Of a stretch of 64,000 nt of DNA, positions 16,701 through 25,960 are shown piece by piece (position 1 is the stretch's first letter; each line of letters begins with the position of its first letter). The stretch comes from Hymenobacter psoromatis (GTDB lineage Bacteria > Bacteroidota > Bacteroidia > Cytophagales > Hymenobacteraceae). The position numbers and the translations under genes are program-made. A model generated the notes under the pieces. That model did not search any database. It was not told where the DNA came from and was given only the letters and a program-made list of their open reading frames with translations. The stretch is taken from assembly GCF_020012125.1 (NCBI RefSeq), contig NZ_JAIFAG010000001.1, forward strand, positions 3,348,001-3,412,000, in the 5' to 3' direction.

Positions 16701-19275
16701 GCGCGACCACGTATTCGACCATTTCTACGTCGATACCGACCAGAAATCGGCGCGGGTGAGCGTGCCCATCCGCACCGGCCACGTGCCCAACGTGTACGTG
16801 ACGGCCACCGCCATCCGGCCCATCACCGATAATGCCCTACCCCTCACCGTGGCGCGGGGCTTCGTGCCGCTGACCGTGGAGAAGCCCGGCGCCCACCTGC
16901 CTCTCACCCTGGCGGTGGCCGCGCTCAGCCGTTCGCAGACCTTCCAGACCATTGAGGTGCGTACTGCTCCACGGGCTCAGGTGACGCTGGCGGTGGTGGA
17001 CGAGGGCATTTTGCAGCGCAAAAACTACCAGACGCCTGACCCCTACGGCTACTTCTACCAGAAACGGGCGCTCGAAGTGAGCGCCTTCGACGTGTACCCG
17101 TTTCTGCTGCCCGAGCTGGGCAGCAGCAGCAGCGGCGGCGACGCGGCCGAGATGGCCCGCCGCGCCTCGCCCGTGCCCAGCCGCCGCGTGAAGCTGGTGG
17201 CTAAATGGAGCGGTATCCTCACCGCCGATGCCGCCGGCCTGGTGCGCTACCGGGTGCGCGTGCCGCAGTTCAGCGGGGCGCTGCGCGTGATGGCCGTGGC
17301 CTACAAAGACGACGCCTTCGCCAACGCCGAGCAGACGATGCGCGTGGCCGACCCGGTGGTTATCAGCACCGCCCTACCCCGGTTCATGTCGCCGGGCGAT
17401 ACGATTGACGTGCCGGTGACGCTGACGAATACGACGGGGAAAGCCATGTTTGTTAAAGTCACCAAGCAGGTTAGTGGCTCACTAATTTCGGCTGAACCGT
17501 TGCTATCTATTATAGGTGAAGAACCTAATAAGACTCAGGTAGGGGCTTGGAATCTGCCTTTGAAACCTAATGCGGAGGCACAGGCTTTTTTTCACATTGG
17601 TGCCAAAACTATCGGCAATGGCACCATCAAGATTGTAGTAACTGGTGTAAAAGGCACCACGGAAATATTCTCTGAAACCACCGAAATCCCCATCCGCCCG
17701 GCTGCGCCGCTGGCTTCGCGCACGGGCAGCGGGGAGGCCACGGCCGCCGCGCCGGCCACGCTCAACCTGCGCACCGACTTCTTACCCAGCACCTTGCGCA
17801 GCAAGCTGGTGCTCAGCCGCTCGCCGCTCACGGCCTTTGCCAAAGACCTGAACTACCTGCTCGAATACCCCTACGGCTGCCTGGAGCAAACCGTGTCGGC
17901 CGCGTTTCCGCAGCTGTATTTCGGCGATTTGGCGGCCACGCTGCGGCAGCAAACCGGCGCGGCGGCCAAGGCCCAGCGCTACAACCCCAACTATAACGTG
18001 CAGGAGGCCATCCGCAAAATCGAGAGTATGCAGCTCTACAACGGCAGCCTCAGCTACTGGCCGGGCGGCGACTACGACAACTGGTGGGCCACCGCCTACG
18101 CCGCGCATTTTCTGCTCGAAGCCAAGCAGGCCGGCTTCACCGTGAACCAGAATACTCTGGATAAGACGCTGCAATACTTGCAATTGCGCCTCAAGAAGCG
18201 GGAAACGGAGAAGTACCAGTATTTCGACGTCAATAACATTGCCCGCGAGCGCATCATCGCCCCGCGCGAAATCGCCTACTCGCTCTACGTGCTGGCCCTG
18301 GCCGGCCGCCAGGATGCCGTGGCCCTGAATTATTACAAGGCCAACCGGCCGCTGCTCACGCCCGATGCGCGCTTCCTGCTGGCTTGCACCTACGCGCTGG
18401 GCGGCCAGCAGCGAGCCTTCCAGGAAGCCCTACCCCGGCAGTTCGCCACGGAGCGGGCACAACGCGAGCTGGGCGGCTCGTTCGCCTCGCCCATCCGCGA
18501 CGAGGCGCTGGCCCTCAACGCCTTGCTGAGCGCCGACCCCACCAACCCACAGGTAAACGCCATCGCCCGGCAGCTGAGCCGGCAGGTACACGACGCGCCC
18601 TACCTCAACACCCAGGAACGGGCCTTCTCCCTGCTGGCACTGGGCAAAATAGCGCGCCGCGCCCAAGCCAGCACCGCCGTGGCCGACCTGCTAGCCGACG
18701 GCAAGCTCATCGGCAAATTCACGGGTAAAGACCTGGCCGTGAACAACGTGGCCAACCGCACCGTGCGCGTGCAGCCGAGCGGCGCGGGGGCGCTCTACTA
18801 CTTCTGGCAAGAGCAGGGCGTGAGTGCCAGTGGCCGCGTGGCCGAGGAAGACCACTACCTCAAGGTGCGTCGCTTCTTCGCCACCCGCGACGGCAAGACG
18901 CTGGCGCAAAGCACGTTCAAGCAGAATGATTTGGTGCTAGTCGTTATCGCGCTGCAAAGCGGCGACGCGGCCGGTGAGGTCAAGAACGTAGCCATCACGG
19001 ACCTGCTACCCGCCGGCCTCGAAATCGAGAACCCGCGCCTCGGCGTGCAGCGCGACCTCCCTACCCTCCCCAATCTGACCCAGCCCGACTACCTCGACGT
19101 GCGCGACGACCGCCTCAACATCTTCACCACCGCTACGCCCCAGGTCAAGCTTTTCGCCTACCTGGCCCGCGCCGTGAGCAAGGGCACTTTTAAATTGGGG
19201 CCAGTGAGCGCCGAGGCCATGTACAACGGCGAGTACCGCTCGGTGAGCGGCGCGGGGGTAGTGCGGGTGCGGTGA
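13753..19275 (+). CDS. Large alpha-2-macroglobulin family lipoprotein with thioester motif
   Basis: A 1840-residue bacterial alpha-2-macroglobulin (YfhM/MagD type), thought to trap attacking proteases in the periplasm. A signal peptide ends in VTFSC, a plausible lipobox, so it is probably lipid-anchored. Many MG-type beta domains follow; the A2M core includes GDRDLYRPGDTIY (near residue 587) and SAFDVYPFLLPELG. The thioester motif is intact (YPYGCLEQT, Cys about residue 1376). The C-terminus has the alpha-alpha toroid (MQLYNGSLSYWPGGDYDNWW) and the receptor-binding-like end. I chose the ATG at 13753 because the signal peptide begins there. About 220 bases near 17440-17660 are much richer in AT than the rest. 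No penicillin-binding protein 1C gene, the common partner, is adjacent. Confidence 0.93.
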   Translation: MRQHPLPLLLLLSLCVTFSCSKKADTEQNTAVQAAGEEIDPYQNLVFNFDEPVVPASQAGRWDTTRYVQFEPAIRGKFKWLNDGRELVFSPLEPFRPSTAFSANLRPATLPSGKQQLTLSRTKFHTPFLQLGGAQVFYGRSSRAAGTAEMRANVLFNYPVRPADLRPRLRISQGGRPVAFTLTAAEPDKTLALTINQEIKPDQPLLFKVAAGLKAVAGSQPTTGPLTAEAEVPSQQTLQVRELTGQVLDGKAVVTLLTNQPVSVPDIQPLLKVTPAVPFEIEALESGLLLRGGFEVGKTYQVTLDPGVRGALGGQLAEKFDQAVSFGDSQPSIEFASADKAMYLQANGNRNLALRLNEVENVQVTVAKVYASNIQDLLRGEKQYGYDNDEDGGGRGDDGEYVDRSYRYYDLENRGDVLFTRRYATAGLPKVNGQRLLNLSLKDLEFSAPLKGLYVVRVQDIERQWLRQDKLVTLTDLGLITKQGVGGNAVVFVNSLRTARPVGGATVRFISTNNQLMGTATSNGQGVARLDSVLGSPLKLGMVTATSGSDFSFLTLKNSQVETSRFEVGGLTSNAAHYQAFLYGDRDLYRPGDTIYTNTVVRSEAWATPPAGLPVKVRLLLPTGQEYASLGEKLNAAGAVTSRFILPPTAMTGLYSLEVLTGNDVLLSSKAVSVEEFIPDRLKVTVTATPAVLGPAQTVTANILAQNLFGPPAAGRKFEVEFSLKEKSFSAQNYPDYTFDINTGERPQRSGYGGSTPPAGIATRFQKEVQQGETDAAGHGTAAYTLPEAHDLGTLEGVAFATIFDETGRPVNRLATFEVQTQAAMFGIQNLPELVSTRQALAIKLAALTPGGRPTTAAAQVRVVRLLWETVLERQGGRYVYNSQKREQTLSAQTLRVGVGTGFSFTPTYSGEYEVRVSRPGAASYVATHFYAYGSGDTSGNAFEVSTEGQVTIEADKPKYEPGETAQLLLKTPFPGRILVTVERDHVFDHFYVDTDQKSARVSVPIRTGHVPNVYVTATAIRPITDNALPLTVARGFVPLTVEKPGAHLPLTLAVAALSRSQTFQTIEVRTAPRAQVTLAVVDEGILQRKNYQTPDPYGYFYQKRALEVSAFDVYPFLLPELGSSSSGGDAAEMARRASPVPSRRVKLVAKWSGILTADAAGLVRYRVRVPQFSGALRVMAVAYKDDAFANAEQTMRVADPVVISTALPRFMSPGDTIDVPVTLTNTTGKAMFVKVTKQVSGSLISAEPLLSIIGEEPNKTQVGAWNLPLKPNAEAQAFFHIGAKTIGNGTIKIVVTGVKGTTEIFSETTEIPIRPAAPLASRTGSGEATAAAPATLNLRTDFLPSTLRSKLVLSRSPLTAFAKDLNYLLEYPYGCLEQTVSAAFPQLYFGDLAATLRQQTGAAAKAQRYNPNYNVQEAIRKIESMQLYNGSLSYWPGGDYDNWWATAYAAHFLLEAKQAGFTVNQNTLDKTLQYLQLRLKKRETEKYQYFDVNNIARERIIAPREIAYSLYVLALAGRQDAVALNYYKANRPLLTPDARFLLACTYALGGQQRAFQEALPRQFATERAQRELGGSFASPIRDEALALNALLSADPTNPQVNAIARQLSRQVHDAPYLNTQERAFSLLALGKIARRAQASTAVADLLADGKLIGKFTGKDLAVNNVANRTVRVQPSGAGALYYFWQEQGVSASGRVAEEDHYLKVRRFFATRDGKTLAQSTFKQNDLVLVVIALQSGDAAGEVKNVAITDLLPAGLEIENPRLGVQRDLPTLPNLTQPDYLDVRDDRLNIFTTATPQVKLFAYLARAVSKGTFKLGPVSAEAMYNGEYRSVSGAGVVRVR

Positions 19276-19477
19276 TAATAGCCCATCCTTGCGAGTGTGT
19301 TGCGCATTAAGTAATGACGGGCGAATTTCCCGCCGTGCCGCAAAACTGCCAGGGATGATTTTCCTTCGCGCTGCGAAACTTCTAGTCCGACACGGAGCTT
19401 GTATTCATGGCTTGAACACTAATACTTTAGTATCTTGCCAAGCAGTTGCGGCTGCCCGCCCTTTTCCTACCCGACCC

Positions 19478-19894
19478 ATGCGCGTTACTACCCTTGCCTT
19501 GTCCGTCTTTTTGGCCGCGTTGGCGGTGTTGCCCGGCAGCACCCGCGCCCTGGGCCTGACCCCGCACGTGGGGGTAGTAAACAATGGTGGACAGGGCTTG
19601 GCCATTGCCCCCTGGCAGACGGGCCTACCCTTCCAGACTGCTCCGGCGCTGACTTTATTTCCGAACCCGGCTCGCGGGTTGCTTACGGTGCAGCTGTCGG
19701 CCCAGCATGGGCCCGACTACAAGCTGCGCCTGAGCAACGTGCTCGGCCGCGAAGTGCGCCTGCTACCCTTACCCCTGGCCTTAGCTACCAATGGCCTGCC
19801 CCTCGACGTGACGGGCCTGCCGGCCGGCCTATACTTCTGCTCGCTGCTGGTGAATGACAAGGCCGTAAGCACCAACCGGCTGACGCTGCTGTAA
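19478..19894 (+). CDS. Small secreted protein made almost only of a T9SS sorting domain
   Basis: A 138-residue protein. The signal peptide (MRVTTLALSVFLAALAVLPGSTRA) is followed by only about 30 residues. Then comes a complete type IX secretion C-terminal domain: LFPNPARGLLTVQLS, YKLRLSNVLGREV and GLPAGLYFCSLLV. Normally this domain is the tail of a much larger cargo protein. I chose the ATG at 19478 because the signal peptide starts there; upstream open frame is repeat-like. It may be a truncated cargo gene, or a short secreted protein of unknown role. A long inverted repeat follows directly. Confidence 0.75.
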   Translation: MRVTTLALSVFLAALAVLPGSTRALGLTPHVGVVNNGGQGLAIAPWQTGLPFQTAPALTLFPNPARGLLTVQLSAQHGPDYKLRLSNVLGREVRLLPLPLALATNGLPLDVTGLPAGLYFCSLLVNDKAVSTNRLTLL

Positions 19895-19898
19895 CATT

Positions 19899-20021
19899 CT
19901 GGTTGTCATTGCGAGCGTAGCAAAGCGAAGCGCGGCAATCTTTCCTTCACGTCAGGTTACTAACCCAACGAGCAGGAAAGATTGCCGCGCTCCGCTTTGC
20001 TACGCTCGCAATGACAACCAG
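19899..20021. repeat. Long inverted repeat (TGTCATTGCGAGCG family)
   Basis: Arms 19899-19946 and 19974-20021 are 48 bases each and match at 47 positions around a 27-base loop. They contain the core TTGTCATTGCGAGCG and GCGCGGCAATC found at other gene borders in the window. Confidence 0.9.
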
Positions 20022-20071
20022 CGTTTTTAAGCGCTTTCTTTTCTGCCCTGCAACCCTCGGCGGATAATGCC

Positions 20072-20079
20072 TACTTTTG
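20072..20079 (+). promoter_or_regulatory. Possible -7 box upstream of the DUF2723 gene
   Basis: TACTTTTG fits TAnnTTTG and lies about 100 bases before the start codon, just after the inverted repeat. No clear -33 TTTG is visible. Confidence 0.35.
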
Positions 20080-20180
20080 GGGGCTTGTTGCCGGGTGGCA
20101 ACGGTTTAGCTATACCGGAATTTCTCTCTGGCTGAGCGGCGGCGGCGTTGGGCCGCGGCAGCCGGCCCTTCTCGCCCCGT

Positions 20181-23174
20181 ATGCGTTCATTTCAACGGTT
20201 GAATAACCTGGTCGGTTGGGTGGTATTTGCCATCGCTACCGTCGTTTTTTTGCTTACCCTGGAGCCCACGGCTTCGTTCTGGGACTGCGGCGAGTTCATT
20301 GCCTGCTCCTACAAGCTGCTGGTGCCGCACCCGCCGGGCGCGCCTACTTTCCTTATTCTGGGGCGGCTGCTCTCGCTGCTCAGCTTCGGCGATACCACCA
20401 AGGTGCCGGTGCTGATAAATGCCCTTTCAGCCCTCAGCAGCTCGTTTACAGTACTGTTTCTGTTCTGGATTATTACCCGGCTGGGGCGCAAGCTGCTGGT
20501 GGCGCGCAGCGAGTTTGAAACCGAGACGCCCGAGCCTACCAGCTACCAGACGCTGCTGATTCTGGGCGCGGGGGTAGTGGGTGCGCTCTCGTTCGCGTTC
20601 TCCGACTCGTTCTGGTTCAACGCCGAGGAGGGTGAGGTCTACGCCATGTCGAGCCTGTGCACGGCCGCCGTGGTCTGGATAATGATGAAGTGGGAAGAGC
20701 GCGCCACGGAAGTTGATTCCGATAAGTGGCTCATCCTCATTGCCTACGTTATCGGCCTCAGCATCGGGGTGCACTTGCTGAACCTGCTGGCGCTGCCGGC
20801 GCTGGCTTTCATCTACTACTATCGCCGCTCGGCCAATCCGACCGTAGTGGGCGGCCTGCTGACGCTGGTTATCAGCCTGGTTATTGTGGGCTCGGTGCTA
20901 GTGGGTATCATTCCGGGGCTACCGACGCTGGCGGGCGGCTTCGAGGTGTTTTTTATCAATACCCTGGGCCTACCCTTCAATTCGGGCCTGGTTATCTTCC
21001 TGCTGCTGTTTGCGGGGTTGATTTGGTTCGGCTTCCGGCTCTCGTACCAGCGCCGCAGCCAGTTGTTGAACACGGCTATGCTGTGCTTCGTGTTCATCCT
21101 GATTGGGTACTCGACGTATTTGATTGTGCCCATTCGCTCGTCGTTTCACCCTACCATCAACGAGAACGACCCCGAGGACGTGCTAAGCTTTGTGAGCTAC
21201 CTCAAGCGCGAGCAGTACGGCTCGCGGCCGCTGCTCTACGGCCCGCAGTTCAATGCGCAGCCCGACCACTACGAGGAGGGCGCGCCGCGCTATAAGCGCG
21301 AAAAGGGCCGGTATATGGAGGTGCTGCCCCGCGCGCAGGAGCCCGGCTACGCCGATGCCGACAAGATGCTCCTCCCCCGCCTGTATAGCTACGACCCCGG
21401 TCATATTCAGGAGTATAAGAAATGGGTGCCCGACTTGCAGGAAGGCGTGAAGCCCACGATGAGCCAGAACCTGGGCTTTTTGTTCCGGTACCAGATTGGG
21501 CACATGTTCTGGCGTTATTTCTTCTGGAACTACGTGGGGCGCGAGTCCGACGTGCAGCAGGCGGGCGTCGTTACGCCCCTCAGCCCGGCCAGAAGCACGC
21601 TGCCCGACCGCATTGGCGGCAGCTTTGCACACAATAATTTTTACGCTATTCCGCTCATTCTGGGGCTAATAGGCTTGTTTGTGCAGGTGCGGCGGCGCGG
21701 GCACGACGCACTGGTGGTAGGATTGCTATTCCTGTTTACGGGCATCGCCATCGTGGTGTACCTGAACCAGCCGCCCATCGAGCCGCGCGAGCGCGACTAC
21801 ACCTTCTGCGGGGCCACGTTCGCGTTTGCCATCTGGATTGGGCTGGGCGTAATTGGCCTGGGCCAGTTACTGGCCAGCGCCCTCAAGGCCGAGAATGCCC
21901 GCGCCACGGTGGCCATTTTGCTGGGTTTGATTTCGCCAACTATCCTGTTGGCGCAGGGCTGGGACGACCACAACCGCTCGGGTCGCTACAACTCGGTAGA
22001 TTCGGCCCGCAACCTGCTCAATAGCTGCGCGCCGGACGCCATTTTATTTACCAACGGCGACAACGACACTTTCCCGCTCTGGTACTTGCAGGAGGTGGAA
22101 GGCGTGCGCACCGACGTGCGCGTGGCCGTGCTCTCCTACCTGAACACCGACTGGTACATCCAGCAGATGAAGCGCCGGGCCTACCTCTCGCAACCGCTGC
22201 CGATTTCGATGAGCGACGCGACCTACGCGCAGGGCAACAACGACGTGCTGCCCTTCTCGCCCAACCCATCGGTGGACAGCCTGGACCTCAAGCAGTTCAT
22301 CAGTCTCGTGGGGCAGGCCAGCCCGCTGCTCAAGTACACCGAGGGCAACTACTCCACGATGACCTTCCCTACCCCCAAGTTTTATCTGAACGTGGATACC
22401 ACGGCGGTCAAAAAGCTGGGCATCATTCCGAAGGACCGCGAAAACCAGCTGGTGGACCACCTCGACTGGAGCATGGGTAAGCGCGCCATTGAGAAGAAAA
22501 ACCTGGTGATTCTGGACATGATTGCCACCAACAACTGGAAGCGGCCCATCTACTTCAGCTCCACGGTGGCCCCGTCGGACTACATGAACCTGCAGCCTTA
22601 CTTCCAGCTCGAAGGCATGGCCTACCGCCTGCTGCCGCTGCGCGACCCGCACTACGACCGCCGCGCCGACGAGGGGTACATCGAGAAATCTATCTGCTAC
22701 GACGACTTAATGAACAAGTTCCGGTACCGCGGCCTGGATGACGCCAACGTTTTCTACGACGAAAACAACCTACGCTTCCCGGCCAACTACCGCGATAAGT
22801 TTGCCCGCCTCGCCAATGCCTACGTCGCCGCCGGCGACTTGGCCAAAGCCAAAGAAGTGGCCAACAAGTGCCTGGCCGTGATGCCCGACAAGTCCATTCC
22901 TTTCGACTATTACACCCCGCAGCTGGTGCCGGTGCTCTACGCGGTGGGCGAAAAAGAAAAGGCCAATGCCATCCTGGACAAGCTCACGACCCGCAGCATC
23001 AACACCCTGAGCTACTACCAGACCCACGACGCCGCGCTCTTCGACGACTCGCAGCGCCAGTACCTGCTCACCTTGCAGAGCGTGTACCAGGCGGCCGCCC
23101 AGATCCACGACGAGGCCCGCGCCAAAAAGGCGTATGAGGTGCTCGCGCCTTATTTACAACAGGGCGGGCAGTAG
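20181..23174 (+). CDS. DUF2723 multi-pass membrane protein (putative glycosyltransferase)
   Basis: A 997-residue integral membrane protein of the DUF2723 family, found mainly in Bacteroidota and often placed near protein O-mannosyltransferases of the GT-C fold. Residues about 10-50 hold the signature ASFWDCGEFIACSYKLLVPHPPGAP, with acidic residues in the first periplasmic loop. About a dozen hydrophobic segments follow up to residue 600. The C-terminal 400 residues are soluble, with a NGDNDTFPLWYLQE motif and TPR-like helices (LANAYVAAGDLAKAKEVANKCL). The start at 20181 begins the hydrophobic region cleanly. A strong terminator follows. Activity is not established for this family; transfer of a lipid-linked sugar to secreted proteins is a reasonable guess. 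Confidence 0.9.
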   Translation: MRSFQRLNNLVGWVVFAIATVVFLLTLEPTASFWDCGEFIACSYKLLVPHPPGAPTFLILGRLLSLLSFGDTTKVPVLINALSALSSSFTVLFLFWIITRLGRKLLVARSEFETETPEPTSYQTLLILGAGVVGALSFAFSDSFWFNAEEGEVYAMSSLCTAAVVWIMMKWEERATEVDSDKWLILIAYVIGLSIGVHLLNLLALPALAFIYYYRRSANPTVVGGLLTLVISLVIVGSVLVGIIPGLPTLAGGFEVFFINTLGLPFNSGLVIFLLLFAGLIWFGFRLSYQRRSQLLNTAMLCFVFILIGYSTYLIVPIRSSFHPTINENDPEDVLSFVSYLKREQYGSRPLLYGPQFNAQPDHYEEGAPRYKREKGRYMEVLPRAQEPGYADADKMLLPRLYSYDPGHIQEYKKWVPDLQEGVKPTMSQNLGFLFRYQIGHMFWRYFFWNYVGRESDVQQAGVVTPLSPARSTLPDRIGGSFAHNNFYAIPLILGLIGLFVQVRRRGHDALVVGLLFLFTGIAIVVYLNQPPIEPRERDYTFCGATFAFAIWIGLGVIGLGQLLASALKAENARATVAILLGLISPTILLAQGWDDHNRSGRYNSVDSARNLLNSCAPDAILFTNGDNDTFPLWYLQEVEGVRTDVRVAVLSYLNTDWYIQQMKRRAYLSQPLPISMSDATYAQGNNDVLPFSPNPSVDSLDLKQFISLVGQASPLLKYTEGNYSTMTFPTPKFYLNVDTTAVKKLGIIPKDRENQLVDHLDWSMGKRAIEKKNLVILDMIATNNWKRPIYFSSTVAPSDYMNLQPYFQLEGMAYRLLPLRDPHYDRRADEGYIEKSICYDDLMNKFRYRGLDDANVFYDENNLRFPANYRDKFARLANAYVAAGDLAKAKEVANKCLAVMPDKSIPFDYYTPQLVPVLYAVGEKEKANAILDKLTTRSINTLSYYQTHDAALFDDSQRQYLLTLQSVYQAAAQIHDEARAKKAYEVLAPYLQQGGQ

Positions 23175-23195
23175 AGATTTTGGGATAAATTGCAG

Positions 23196-23229
23196 AGCCC
23201 CGCTGGCGCGTGCCAGCGGGGCTTTTTTA
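23196..23229 (+). terminator. Rho-independent terminator after the DUF2723 gene
   Basis: AGCCCCGCTGGC and GCCAGCGGGGCT form a perfect 12-bp stem with a 4-base loop, followed by a T run. Confidence 0.92.
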
Positions 23230-23240
23230 TGGGGGTAGGC

Positions 23241-23364
23241 GGCGCGGAAAAACCTCACCCCCGGCGCCCTCTCCAAAAAGGGGAGACACCGGTTATGCGC
23301 CATTTAGAACCGTTAGGCTCCCCCTCTTTTTGGAGAGGGGCCAGGGGTGAGGTTTCCCCGCGCC
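23241..23364. repeat. Long imperfect inverted repeat (CCTCACCCC / CCCTCTCC type)
   Basis: GGCGCGG, AACCTCACCCC and CCCTCTCCAAAAAGGGGAG in the left arm return in inverted order in the right arm (CTCCCCCTCTTTTTGGAGAGGGG, GGGGTGAGG, CCGCGCC). The right arm ends against the stop codon of the SGNH hydrolase gene, so it lies between convergent genes and may act as a bidirectional terminator. It differs in core from the GTCATTGCGAGC family. Confidence 0.8.
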
Positions 23365-23365
23365 A

Positions 23366-24067
23366 TTACTTCAGCGCCTCGGCCACCGCCTTTGCCAGCA
23401 GCGGCTCCATCATGCGGTAGCCGGCCAGGGTGGGGTGCACCTCGTCTTTGGCCAGGTTGGGGGGTAGGCCCTGGCGGCTGTCGGCCATCGCGGAGTGGTA
23501 GTCGAGGTAGGTGGCGTGCTGCTGGGCGGCGTAGGCTTTGAGCTGCTGATTGAGGGCCAGCACTTTGGGGGCGGGCTCCAGGCCCGGCCGCCAGGGGAAG
23601 TTATAGGCTGGCAGCACCGAGCACAGGATAACCCGGATGCCGTGCACCTGCGCCAGCTCGGTCATCGACTTGATATTGTTGAGCGTAGCATCGGGCTCGT
23701 AGGGGCCGGTATTCTGGGCGATGTCGTTGATGCCGCCCAGGATAGCGACCACGGCCGGGTGCAGGTCCAGCACATCCTGCCGGAAGCGCACCAGCATTTG
23801 CGGCGTGGTTTGGCCCCCGATGCCGCGACCCACGTACTCGTAGGTTTTACCCGCGAAAAACGTCGGGTCGGCCCCCGGCCAAATATCGGTGATGGAGTTG
23901 CCCAGCAGCACCACGCGGGGCCTTGCGGGCTGCGGGGGGGGTAGGGCGCGGTTGGCGGCGGCGTAGCGGGTGGTGCCATCGCGGTCGGGGGGCGGGGCGG
24001 GGGCTTGCGCCGTAGCCGTGAGCGCGGGACCGGCGAATGCCAGCAGGGCCAGCAGGACTTTTTTCAT
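23366..24067 (-). CDS. Secreted SGNH/GDSL-family hydrolase
   Basis: A 233-residue exported esterase-like enzyme. After the signal peptide (MKKVLLALLAFAGPALTATAQA) the four SGNH blocks are visible: VVLLGNSITDIW (nucleophile Ser), GIGGQTT (Gly), ILGGINDIAQN (Asn) and DEVHPT (Asp and His). The arrangement resembles acetylhydrolases that act on platelet-activating factor or sugar esters; the substrate cannot be assigned. The start at 24067 begins the signal peptide; 12 more open codons upstream are repeat-derived. It converges with the DUF2723 gene. Confidence 0.92.
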   Translation of the reverse strand: MKKVLLALLAFAGPALTATAQAPAPPPDRDGTTRYAAANRALPPPQPARPRVVLLGNSITDIWPGADPTFFAGKTYEYVGRGIGGQTTPQMLVRFRQDVLDLHPAVVAILGGINDIAQNTGPYEPDATLNNIKSMTELAQVHGIRVILCSVLPAYNFPWRPGLEPAPKVLALNQQLKAYAAQQHATYLDYHSAMADSRQGLPPNLAKDEVHPTLAGYRMMEPLLAKAVAEALK

Positions 24068-24088
24068 GGAAAGAGGTGAAGTATCCAC

Positions 24089-24136
24089 AAACTCGTCTGT
24101 CATTGCTTCGCGTTGCTCGCAATGACAGACGAGTTT
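24089..24136. repeat. Perfect inverted repeat (TGTCATTGC family)
   Basis: AAACTCGTCTGTCATTGC (24089-24106) and GCAATGACAGACGAGTTT (24119-24136) pair perfectly around TTCGCGTTGCTC, between two minus-strand genes. Confidence 0.88.
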
Positions 24137-24170
24137 ACATAAAATTTTAGTAAGGAGACGCGACTCACAC

Positions 24171-25796
24171 CTACTTCAGCTCATACCCCGCAAAATCCTT
24201 GCGCAATTGCGTCTTGAGCAGCTTGCCGGTAGCCGTGTGGGGTAGGGAATCCACAAACTCTACGGCGTCGGGCCGCCACCAGGGGGCGATTTTACCGTCC
24301 AGAAAGGCCAGCAGCTCGGCGGCCGTCACCTCGGGGCCGGGCTTGCGCACGGCGATGAGCAGCGGGCGCTCGCTCCACTTGGGGTGCGGCACCCCGATAA
24401 CGGCGGCCTCGGCGATGCCGGGGTGGGCGATGGCCAGGTTTTCGAGGTCGATGCTCGAAATCCACTCGCCGCCCGATTTTATCACGTCCTTCGAGCGGTC
24501 GGTAATGTTCATAAAGCCCTCGCTGTCAATGGTCGCCACGTCGCCGGTCCGAAACCAGCCGTCGGCCGTGAGCTGGCCGGGCACCGCGCCAAAGTAGTCG
24601 CTCGCCACAAATGGCCCGCGCACCAATAGGTCGCCAAAAGCCACGCCGTCGTGGGGCAAGGGCTGGCCGGCCCCATCCACGATTTCCATATCAATGCCGA
24701 AAATAACCCGGCCCTGCTTGATTTTCAGGAAGAACTGCGCCTCCTCGGGCAAAGTCAGCTGACTGGCTTTGAGAGTACTGATGGTTCCGAGCGGCGAGGT
24801 TTCGCTCATGCCCCAGGCGTGGCGAATCTCTACCCCCAGCTCCTCATCGAACGCCCGCAGCAAGGCCGGCGGGCACGAGGCGCCGCCTACTATCATCTTG
24901 CGCAAGGTGGAAAATTTGCGTTGGCCTTCGCGCATATAGTTTAGCAGGCCAAACCAGATAGTGGGCACGCCGGCCGAGAACGTAACGCCTTCGCTCTCAA
25001 ACAATTCGTAGAGGCTGGCCGCATCCAGGGCGGGGCCGGGCAGCACCAGCTTGCAGCCGTTGAGCGGGGCCAGGTAGGGCACGCCCCAGGCATTGACGTG
25101 AAACATGGGCACGACGGGCAGAATCACATCGCGCGCGCCGCAGTTGAAGCAGTCGGGCAGCGAGGCGGCGTAGCTGTGCAGCAACGTGGAGCGGTGCGAG
25201 TAGAGTACGCCCTTGGGCTCGTCGGTGGTACCGGAGGTGTAGCAGAGCGACGAGGCCGTGTTTTCATCGAACGTAGGCCAGTCAAAATCAGCGCTTTCGG
25301 CGGCCAGCAGGCTTTCGTAGCTGGCCAGGCCGGGTAGGGCCAAGCCGGCGGGCAAGTGCTCGGAGCCGGCCATAAGCACCCACTGCTCCACCGTGGGGCA
25401 GTGCGGGGCCAGCTTCTCAACGAGGGGTAGGAAGGTGAGGTCGAAGAACAGCAGCCGGTCCTGCGCGTGGTTGATAATATATACCAGTTGCTCCAGAAAC
25501 AGCCGCGGGTTGATGGTGTGGCACACCGCCCCGAGGCCCGAGATGCCGTAGTACAGCTCAAAGTGCCGGTGGGTATTCCAGGCCAGGGTGCCCACCCGGT
25601 CGCCATTCGTTATTCCCAACTTAGTCAGCGCGTTGGCTAGCTGCTTGGCGCGCTGGTGGGCGGCGGCGTAGGTGTAGCGGTGCAGCGGGCCACCTTCGGG
25701 CAGGCGCGACACAATTTCGGTGGTACCGTGCCACTTGGCAGCGTGTTCGATGAGCCCCGCGATGCGCAGGGGCGTTTGCATCATAAGTCCGAGCAT
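24171..25796 (-). CDS. Long-chain fatty-acid-type acyl-CoA ligase (AMP-forming)
   Basis: A 541-residue adenylate-forming ligase that activates a carboxylic acid to acyl-AMP and then acyl-CoA. The motifs are complete: P-loop [51 protein letters not shown] and the C-terminal lysine in [12 protein letters not shown]. Its closest general resemblance is to medium/long-chain fatty-acid ligases (length about 540, N-terminal [17 protein letters not shown]). Alternative starts exist at the paired ATGs 12 and 15 bases downstream. It stands alone between a repeat and a divergent small gene. Chain length preference is not readable. Confidence 0.92.
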   Translation of the reverse strand: MLGLMMQTPLRIAGLIEHAAKWHGTTEIVSRLPEGGPLHRYTYAAAHQRAKQLANALTKLGITNGDRVGTLAWNTHRHFELYYGISGLGAVCHTINPRLFLEQLVYIINHAQDRLLFFDLTFLPLVEKLAPHCPTVEQWVLMAGSEHLPAGLALPGLASYESLLAAESADFDWPTFDENTASSLCYTSGTTDEPKGVLYSHRSTLLHSYAASLPDCFNCGARDVILPVVPMFHVNAWGVPYLAPLNGCKLVLPGPALDAASLYELFESEGVTFSAGVPTIWFGLLNYMREGQRKFSTLRKMIVGGASCPPALLRAFDEELGVEIRHAWGMSETSPLGTISTLKASQLTLPEEAQFFLKIKQGRVIFGIDMEIVDGAGQPLPHDGVAFGDLLVRGPFVASDYFGAVPGQLTADGWFRTGDVATIDSEGFMNITDRSKDVIKSGGEWISSIDLENLAIAHPGIAEAAVIGVPHPKWSERPLLIAVRKPGPEVTAAELLAFLDGKIAPWWRPDAVEFVDSLPHTATGKLLKTQLRKDFAGYELK

Positions 25797-25960
25797 GAGC
25801 GGGGGTAGGGCAGAAAATTGGATGGGAGCCGGAAGATAGCAGCGGGCGGGCGCATCGCCCTACCCCCGCGCCTCTTTTGCCGCCGCCCGAACACTTCGCG
25901 CGCGCCATTCGTTAGGCCAGCTAAAAAGTACCCGCGTGGTTGACTAAGACTACGGTTCTC

